Assembly (NCBI GenBank): GCA_041164825.1
Contig: JBEAOO010000228.1
Span: 1-7,935, forward strand
Source: JBEAOO01 sp041164825
GTDB lineage: Bacteria > Pseudomonadota > Gammaproteobacteria > Burkholderiales > Burkholderiaceae_C
Length of the DNA: 7,935 nucleotides
Direction of reading: 5' to 3'
Shown: piece by piece, positions 1 to 4,688 of the stretch
Layout of the letters: each line of letters opens with the position of its first letter
Position numbering within the stretch: the stretch's first letter is position 1
Notes under the pieces: generated by a model
The model's input: only the letters and a program-made list of their open reading frames with translations
Database searches by the model: none
What the model was told of the DNA's origin: nothing
Position numbers and translations under genes: made by a program

Positions 1-169
1 GTGTGGGTTGGCCGCGCCACACGCCGGCCGCCAGCATCATCAACAGCAGGAGCACCACCACCGTGGTTTTGGCCTCGGGTGCGGCCAAGGCGAGCGCCAC
101 CACTGCGGCGGCCCCCAGAACCAACAGGGTCAGCGCAATGGGTTGGGCGATGGCAGCCGCACGGCGCAT
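1..169 (-). CDS. N-terminus of a membrane protein, possibly Wzy polymerase or O-antigen ligase-like (3' end beyond window)
   Basis: Fifty-six codons run without a stop from an ATG at 169 to the left edge. The product begins MRRAAAIAQPIALTLLVLGA, a basic N-terminus entering a hydrophobic helix (about 8-30), followed by a short polar break (PEAKTT) and a second hydrophobic segment (about 36-50, VVVLLLLMMLAAGVW). This is the look of a polytopic inner-membrane protein. Two closely spaced helices with a short loop are common at the start of Wzy polymerases and O-antigen ligases, and such a gene is often next to the chain-length/ATPase pair in EPS loci. The visible part has no family-specific motif, so the identity rests on position and hydrophobicity. 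The start lies 10 bp after the ATPase stop with a weak GGGG upstream, consistent with the same operon. Confidence 0.5.
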   Translation of the reverse strand, partial: MRRAAAIAQPIALTLLVLGAAAVVALALAAPEAKTTVVVLLLLMMLAAGVWRGQPT

Positions 170-179
170 GTGACCCCGG

Positions 180-857
180 TCAGCCGCCGAGCCAGCGCGG
201 CAGGGCGCGCGGTTGGCGGTTCAGTACCACGCCGGCGAAGCGGCCCTCGGGGAGGCGCGTTTCGCTGAGCGCGGTTTGCACGGCGTGCGCCGGCGTGCGG
301 CTTGCATCGACCACCAGCAGCGTGGCGTCGGCCAAGCGCGGCAGCACGCCGCAATCGGCCAGCGGCGGCGCATCGATGATGATGCTGGCGTAGTGGGGGC
401 GCAGGCGCATGAGTGCGGCGTCGATGGCGGCCAGCTGGAACAGCGACGCCGCGACCACTCCGCCGGGGGCTGCCAGGCGGTGGCAAATAGGCAGGCTGGT
501 GGCGCTGCGCTGGGTGCCCGGCAACTCGGCCGTGATCAACCACTCGCCCAAGCCGCGGGGCAAGGCGCCTGGGGCGCTGCTGCCGGCCAGCTGCACGCTG
601 AGCAGCAGCACGTCGTCGCGGTGTTGATCGACCCACTGGCGGGCCAGCGATTGGGCGACAAAGCTCTTGCCTTCACCGGCGCGGGCGCTGCTGACCAGCA
701 GAATTTGGCCACCTGCCGGCGCGTCGCCCGAGACAGCTGCTGAGCCCGCGGCATGCAGCCGGTCGTGGGTGCTCAGTGCCAAGCGGGCCAGGCGCAGGTC
801 GATGGCCGCCAGCGTCGAGGCCGATTTGGCTGAGGCCGTGTTGGCGAACGCGCTCAT
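180..857 (-). CDS. CpsD/Wzc-type P-loop ATPase, probable degenerate tyrosine kinase partner
   Basis: A 225-residue cytoplasmic ATPase of the BY-kinase/MinD-like family, which in EPS systems docks on the tail of the chain-length protein and cycles with ATP. The Walker A motif is clear (SSARAGEGKSFVA, Lys64), and Walker B is HYASIIIDAPPLAD with Asp162, followed by ADATLLVVDASRT, the usual third signature. Two expected features are missing. The Walker A' strand, normally LLIDAD, reads VLLLSVQLAG with no Asp, and the C-terminus (LPRWLGG) has no tyrosine cluster. It may bind ATP without being a normal autophosphorylating kinase. The start at 857 is strongly supported: a GGAGGT Shine-Dalgarno sequence lies six bases before the ATG, which overlaps the upstream stop as ATGA. 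An in-frame ATG at 911 would extend 18 residues into the preceding gene and lacks such a site. Fold and role are well supported; loss of kinase activity is inference. Confidence 0.87.
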   Translation of the reverse strand: MSAFANTASAKSASTLAAIDLRLARLALSTHDRLHAAGSAAVSGDAPAGGQILLVSSARAGEGKSFVAQSLARQWVDQHRDDVLLLSVQLAGSSAPGALPRGLGEWLITAELPGTQRSATSLPICHRLAAPGGVVAASLFQLAAIDAALMRLRPHYASIIIDAPPLADCGVLPRLADATLLVVDASRTPAHAVQTALSETRLPEGRFAGVVLNRQPRALPRWLGG

Positions 858-2257
858 GCCGCACCTCCGCCGCTCGGCGTGCCGGCCAGGGGCAATTCGC
901 CCGCGCGCCACTGTGGCAGCTCACCCAGCACCGGCACGCCGAGTTGGCGCGTCACGTCGCGGGCGGTTTGCAAACGGGTGTCGAGCAGCTCCCGCAAACC
1001 AGCGATCAACAGCCCGAGGAAGAGGCCCGCCAGCGGCCCGGCGATCAGCAGCAGCGTGGGCTTTTTGCCCTTGGGGGCAGCGGCGTAGCTGGGTGGGTCA
1101 ACCACCACACGGCTCTCGGCCTCGGTGGGGGTGAGGCGCAGGTAGAGGTCGATCTGGTCGAGCTTCTTTTGCAACTCGGTGCTGCGCTCTTGGGCTTGCA
1201 GGCGGCTGCGCTCCAGGCGAGCCAGGTCGGCATCGGTGCGGGCGCTGGTGCGCACGCCGGCGGCCAGGCGCTGGCGCAACTCGGCCAGGCGGCGGCGCAC
1301 GGTTTTCACGTTGTCGTTGTCTTCGGTGTAGAGCTGGCGCATTTCTTCCAGCCGGGCCTGCAGCTCCACCGCCTGGGTGCGCAGCAGCGTCAGTGTGGCC
1401 GGGCTGCTGCCGCGGGTGTCGCCAAACGCCGGGTCGGTGGGGCCGGCGGCGTCCAGGGCCAGGTCTTGCGTGGCGCTGGCCGCCTTGCTGTTGCCTTGTT
1501 TGACGACGAGGCTGAGGATGCCGTCTTCGGCTTGGCGCAGGTCTTTTTGCGCCTCGGCCAAGCGGGCGCCAATGAGGCGCGCGCTTTCTTCGCCGATGCG
1601 GCGGTTTTGCAGCGTGCCTTGGCGCATGTAGTTGGCCAGCAGTTCGGCCAGCACTTGCGGGGCCAGGGCCGGGTCGGTGCTTTGCAGGCTGAGCTCCAAC
1701 AGGTTGGAGCCGGTTTCGGCCACCTTGGAGCGCAGGGGTTCGATGTTGAGGTTGGTGATCAGCAACTCGGCCGTGGCGTCGTAACTGCCCGAGGCGGGCT
1801 GGGGGGCGCGGCCGAGCAGGCGGTTGAGCGCGCCTTTGAGCGCGTCGATGCCCACGGCAGCGGGCGCGCGCGGGAACAAGTCGCTGGTGAGGTTGAATTT
1901 TTCGACCACCGACAGCGCGTTCGAGCGGCTGCGCATGAGCTCCATCTCGGTTTCGATCTTGCGCGTGATGGGTTCGGGGTTGACGGCCTCACGCCAAGCG
2001 GTCACGCCGGACAGGAAGGACGGCGCGCCGAGCTGATCGGTCTGGATCAACAAGCGCGCACTGGTGGTGTGCACCGGCGTTTGGACGCTGTAGAGCGCGG
2101 TGGTGAGCGCGCCGACGACGAGCGTGCAGGCCAGCACCACGGCGCCGTGCTTGAACACCAGACGCAGCGCGTCGCACCGCGTGAAGGGCGCGTGGTCGGG
2201 CGACTCGGCGGGGAAGAGCGGCGCCATCGCGGGCGCGGCCGATGCGTCAGTTGGCAT
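854..2257 (-). CDS. Wzz/GumC-like chain-length determinant (polysaccharide co-polymerase)
   Basis: A 467-residue inner-membrane protein of the polysaccharide co-polymerase class, which sets polymer length and links the polymerase, the cytoplasmic ATPase and the outer-membrane channel. The short cytoplasmic N-terminus is followed by the first membrane helix (about 37-58, GAVVLACTLVVGALTTALY), a Wzz-type periplasmic start (TTSARLLIQTDQ), and a large periplasmic region of about 340 residues. The region has predicted coiled-coil stretches (about 216-252 and 290-372) rich in Arg, Glu, Leu and Gln. A Pro-containing segment (VVVDPPSYAAAP) precedes the second helix (about 401-421), and a cytoplasmic tail has the family's VPVLGELP. 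The large periplasmic part resembles GumC/Wzc-type members more than short O-antigen Wzz proteins. The start ATG lies within the last codons of the export gene (11-base overlap); Met11 is a weaker alternative. The stop overlaps the next start as ATGA. The kinase domain is a separate protein, encoded by that next gene. Confidence 0.9.
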   Translation of the reverse strand: MPTDASAAPAMAPLFPAESPDHAPFTRCDALRLVFKHGAVVLACTLVVGALTTALYSVQTPVHTTSARLLIQTDQLGAPSFLSGVTAWREAVNPEPITRKIETEMELMRSRSNALSVVEKFNLTSDLFPRAPAAVGIDALKGALNRLLGRAPQPASGSYDATAELLITNLNIEPLRSKVAETGSNLLELSLQSTDPALAPQVLAELLANYMRQGTLQNRRIGEESARLIGARLAEAQKDLRQAEDGILSLVVKQGNSKAASATQDLALDAAGPTDPAFGDTRGSSPATLTLLRTQAVELQARLEEMRQLYTEDNDNVKTVRRRLAELRQRLAAGVRTSARTDADLARLERSRLQAQERSTELQKKLDQIDLYLRLTPTEAESRVVVDPPSYAAAPKGKKPTLLLIAGPLAGLFLGLLIAGLRELLDTRLQTARDVTRQLGVPVLGELPQWRAGELPLAGTPSGGGAA

Positions 2258-3365
2258 TGGAGTTGCGCAGGTTGTAGGCGAAGGAGAACGAGCTGTTGCG
2301 CAACAACGGCACCAGGTTGAACACGTAGAGGTTCAGGTTGTCGGCCAAGTTGGCCGCGCGGCCCTTGGGCAGCAGCACCACGTCAAAGGGTTCGAGCAAC
2401 ACATCTTGAGCGGGCTGGGCCAGCGGGTCGGCTTGGGTGCCGATGCGCAGCACTTGCGGGCCGTCGGGGCCGCCGCGGCGCACGATGGCGAGTTGCTGGC
2501 GGTCGCCGCTGGGCAGCGCGCCGCCCGACTCGACCACGGCTTGCACCAGGCTCAGGCCCGGCCGCCAGGTGAGCACGCCGGGGCGTGTCACTTCGCCACC
2601 CACAAACACCTGGGTGGCTTGCGCGTTGCGCACGATGATCACCGGCTGCAAACCGGCCAGCCCCGCGCGGCCGCCAGCGGCACCGCCGCCTGCAATGCGC
2701 ACACTTTGTGAGGTGGCCGTGCGCACGATCACCGACAGCTCGGGGTTGCGCAGCCACTTGGCATAACGCTGCTTGAGCTCGGTGCGCAGGTCTTCGGGGC
2801 TGCGGCCTTCGGCCTGCACTGTGCCCACGAGCTGCAACTGCAGCTTGCCGTCGGGGCGCACACGCAGCGCCTCATTCAGCGTGGGGTGGTAGGGGAATTT
2901 GATTTCCAACTCATCGTTGGCGTGCAGCAGGTATTCGCGGCCAGCGCTCTGACCGGCGAGTGCTGCCAGGCGCTCGCGCAGCTCATCTTGCACGTCGTCC
3001 GGCGTGCGGCCCTGCACGTGCACGGTGCCGATCAGCGGCAGGCTGACCTTGCCGTCGGGGCGCACACGCAGGGTCTGCTCCAGCTGCGGGGCGTCGGGCA
3101 CCTTGACATCGAACTCGTCGCCCACGTTGAGGGTGTAGCGCAGCGGCGATGTGGTTGCCGAGGCGGATGCGGAGGCAGCACTGGCTGGTGCCATCAGGCG
3201 GGCCAGCGCAGCGGTCTCGGCGGGGCTGCTGATGACGGCGGGCGCCGCGCAGCCGGCCAGCGTGAGCAAACCGGCCAGCGCGAACGACAACACGCCGCCT
3301 GCGAAGAGGCGGCGTGGCGGGCGGAGGGTGAGCAGCGTGACGGGCAAAGGCAACAGTGGGCTCAC
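2247..3365 (-). CDS. Wza-like polysaccharide export outer-membrane lipoprotein with duplicated export domain
   Basis: A 372-residue lipoprotein expected to form the outer-membrane channel for exopolysaccharide or capsule. Basic residues (PPRR) precede a hydrophobic helix ending in the lipobox LAGC with Cys39 as the lipidation site, and an Ala/Ser-rich linker (60-72) follows. Two export (Wza-type) modules come in tandem: about 75-135 (YTLNVGDEFDVKV, LRVRPDGKVSLPLIGTV) and about 145-210 (YLLHANDELEIKF, LRVRPDGKLQLQLVGTV). An SLBB-like domain follows (about 242-333: VFVGGEVTRPGVL, VVESGGAL, DVVLLPKG). The C-terminal end NLYVFNLVPLLRNSSF is amphipathic and may be the barrel-forming helix seen in Wza. 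The GTG start at 3365 is chosen because it alone puts positive charges before the signal helix and it forms a GTGA overlap with the upstream stop. The frame stays open much further upstream (to 4148), but that stretch is a shadow of the glycosyltransferase gene. The 3' end overlaps the chain-length gene by 11 bases. Confidence 0.92.
   Translation of the reverse strand: MSPLLPLPVTLLTLRPPRRLFAGGVLSFALAGLLTLAGCAAPAVISSPAETAALARLMAPASAASASASATTSPLRYTLNVGDEFDVKVPDAPQLEQTLRVRPDGKVSLPLIGTVHVQGRTPDDVQDELRERLAALAGQSAGREYLLHANDELEIKFPYHPTLNEALRVRPDGKLQLQLVGTVQAEGRSPEDLRTELKQRYAKWLRNPELSVIVRTATSQSVRIAGGGAAGGRAGLAGLQPVIIVRNAQATQVFVGGEVTRPGVLTWRPGLSLVQAVVESGGALPSGDRQQLAIVRRGGPDGPQVLRIGTQADPLAQPAQDVLLEPFDVVLLPKGRAANLADNLNLYVFNLVPLLRNSSFSFAYNLRNSNAN
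2844..3071. repeat. Two 24-bp identical direct repeats, 204 bp apart, inside the export gene
   Basis: The bases at 2844-2867 and 3048-3071 are identical over 24 positions and encode the same LRVRPDGK segment in the two export modules. Their spacing is exactly 68 codons, matching the residue 99 and 167 positions of the motif, so they mark the in-frame domain duplication. The rest of the two modules has diverged at protein level. Local identity may reflect shared strong codon bias or occasional gene conversion between the copies. Confidence 0.85.
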
Positions 3366-4606
3366 GTTCGGTCCAGGTCCAGGCGGGTGTCCACCGTGCT
3401 CGCGCCGCTCACTCGGCCCGAGCGGCAGGCGGCGAGCAGCGTGCTCTCGTAGTGCGTCAGCACATTGGGCCAATGGTAAGCGCTGGCCGCACGTTGGCGG
3501 TTCAGCGCCGCCAAGCGCTGACGCTCGGCCGGGTCGGCGAGCAGGGTGCTGAGTTGGTCGTCGCAGGCGGTGGCATCGGAAAAATATCGGGCGCCGCCGG
3601 CCGCCACGCCCCGGTTGAAGCGGTTGTCGTGCGCCAGGATGGCGTTGCCCGCGCCCATGGCTTCGAGCAGCGAGGGGTTGGTGCCGCCCACGCGGTGGCC
3701 GTGGATGTAGAGCAGGGCGTGCACGCGCAGGGCTTGCACCACCGAGGGGTCGTAAATGGCGCCGGGGAAGATGACCTCCTCGCTGGCGGCCGCTTTGACC
3801 TTGGCGTGGTAAGCCACTTTGCTCGGCTCGTAGTTGCCCAGCACCACGAGTTTGACGCCCCGACGGCGGGCCGAAAACGCTTGCACGGCTTCCAGCACCG
3901 AGTTCTCGGGCTCTGCGCGGGCGATCAAGGTGGCATAGCCGCCGGGCTGCACGCCGAGGGCCGCGAGCGGCGCCGGGTCGGCCTCGCCGATCAACTCGGT
4001 GCCGTAGGGGATGGTGGTGATCTTGCTGCGGCTCACGCGCTGGGCCAGCAGGCGGGCGATCTCGGTGTGGTCGGCCACCAAGTGGTTGCCGAGCAGGCAG
4101 CCGGCGCGGTCGTTCAGGTACAGCCAGGCCTTGGCCAGCGGCCCCCACTTGTCACGCGACCACTCGATGCCGTCCATGTTGATCACGTTTGGGATGCCGG
4201 CCAGCCGCAGGCGCAGGCCAAAGCTGGCGGTGTTGTAGCCCAGCGTGAGCACCACATCGGGTCGATCGGTCACGGCGTGGGACACGCACGCCCAGTCGAA
4301 GCGGATGCTGTTGGCGGCGGTGTCGGCCCCGGCGTAAAGGTGCACACGGCGCACGCCTTCCCATTCGGTTTCGGGCAAATGGCCGGGCTCTTCTTCGTGG
4401 CAGTAGACGGTGACCTTCCAGCCGCGCTCGACCAGAAACGGCGCCAGTTGGGCGGCGAAGGTCTCAAACCCACCGTGGGCGGCAGGCAACCCGCGGATGC
4501 CCATGATGGACACGCTGGGTGATGCGGTGGAAACGGCAGGCGGCATGGGGGCGGAGGGCCCCAACCCAGTGGATGGTGAGGCGTGACTATTTGTGACCGA
4601 GATCAT
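3362..4606 (-). CDS. Glycosyltransferase, GT4-like with DUF1972 N-terminal domain
   Basis: A 414-residue GT-B fold glycosyltransferase expected to add a sugar from a nucleotide-sugar donor to a lipid-linked oligosaccharide at the inner face of the cytoplasmic membrane. The N-terminal half has the DUF1972 hallmark SIMGIRGLPAAHGGFETFA (33-51) and a second typical segment, NVINMDGIEWSRDKW (140-154). The C-terminal half has the donor-site motif GGTNPSLLEAMGAGNAILAHD (307-327) with Glu315, followed by FNRGV. There is no signal peptide or membrane segment. Family members usually start only a few residues before the SIxGIRGLP strand, so about 30 Ser/Pro/Ala-rich residues here are extra; Met21 (ATG at 4546) is an equally possible start, and neither has a convincing Shine-Dalgarno sequence. 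The stop codon overlaps the GTG start of the export lipoprotein (GTGA), indicating coupled translation with the secretion genes. Several DUF1972 enzymes transfer rhamnose or related sugars in EPS and O-antigen synthesis; the sugar used here cannot be told. Confidence 0.9.
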   Translation of the reverse strand: MISVTNSHASPSTGLGPSAPMPPAVSTASPSVSIMGIRGLPAAHGGFETFAAQLAPFLVERGWKVTVYCHEEEPGHLPETEWEGVRRVHLYAGADTAANSIRFDWACVSHAVTDRPDVVLTLGYNTASFGLRLRLAGIPNVINMDGIEWSRDKWGPLAKAWLYLNDRAGCLLGNHLVADHTEIARLLAQRVSRSKITTIPYGTELIGEADPAPLAALGVQPGGYATLIARAEPENSVLEAVQAFSARRRGVKLVVLGNYEPSKVAYHAKVKAAASEEVIFPGAIYDPSVVQALRVHALLYIHGHRVGGTNPSLLEAMGAGNAILAHDNRFNRGVAAGGARYFSDATACDDQLSTLLADPAERQRLAALNRQRAASAYHWPNVLTHYESTLLAACRSGRVSGASTVDTRLDLDRT

Positions 4607-4688
4607 AGAAGCGCTACGGGCAAACCCTTGTGACTTTCAACACGTCGGGAAGGGACCTTTACCCTCGAAAGGGTGACAAACCACCCAT
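4607..4688 (-). promoter_or_regulatory. Only sizeable gap in the left half; lower GC, small hairpin, possible internal control region
   Basis: This 82-bp stretch separates the GH2 stop from the glycosyltransferase start and is about 54% GC by hand count, clearly below the flanking genes. It holds a perfect 5-bp inverted repeat (ACCCT / AGGGT, 4661-4674), which on the transcribed strand would close a UUCG loop, and a short GGG-TTTG-CCC repeat (4618-4627) close to the next start. No run of T follows the hairpin, so it does not look like an intrinsic terminator. A TTGAAA hexamer resembles a -35 box but no acceptable -10 box lies 16-18 bases downstream. A second promoter or an RNA control site is plausible from position and composition but not shown. 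Confidence 0.3.

Noticed and set aside
858..911. Longer ATPase start at 911
   Set aside because: It overlaps the chain-length gene by over 50 bases without a Shine-Dalgarno sequence, whereas the ATG at 857 has GGAGGT at ideal spacing and an ATGA junction.
776..2320. Long plus-strand open frame (514 codons) opposite the chain-length gene
   Set aside because: It is a mirror of the high-GC minus-strand gene: composition is dominated by Gln, Ala, Gly, Arg and Val with no domain motif, and the minus strand carries clear Wzz features.
3366..4148. Upstream extension of the export lipoprotein to a start at 4148
   Set aside because: The extension lies wholly within the glycosyltransferase gene in another frame, is Arg/Pro/Gly-rich, and would bury the signal peptide and lipobox; the GTG at 3365 fits far better.
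3356..4522. Plus-strand open frame (388 codons) opposite the glycosyltransferase
   Set aside because: No motifs and shadow-like composition; the opposing DUF1972/GT4 motifs explain the region.
4661..4674. Intrinsic transcription terminator
   Set aside because: The stem is only 5 bp and no T run follows on the transcribed strand.
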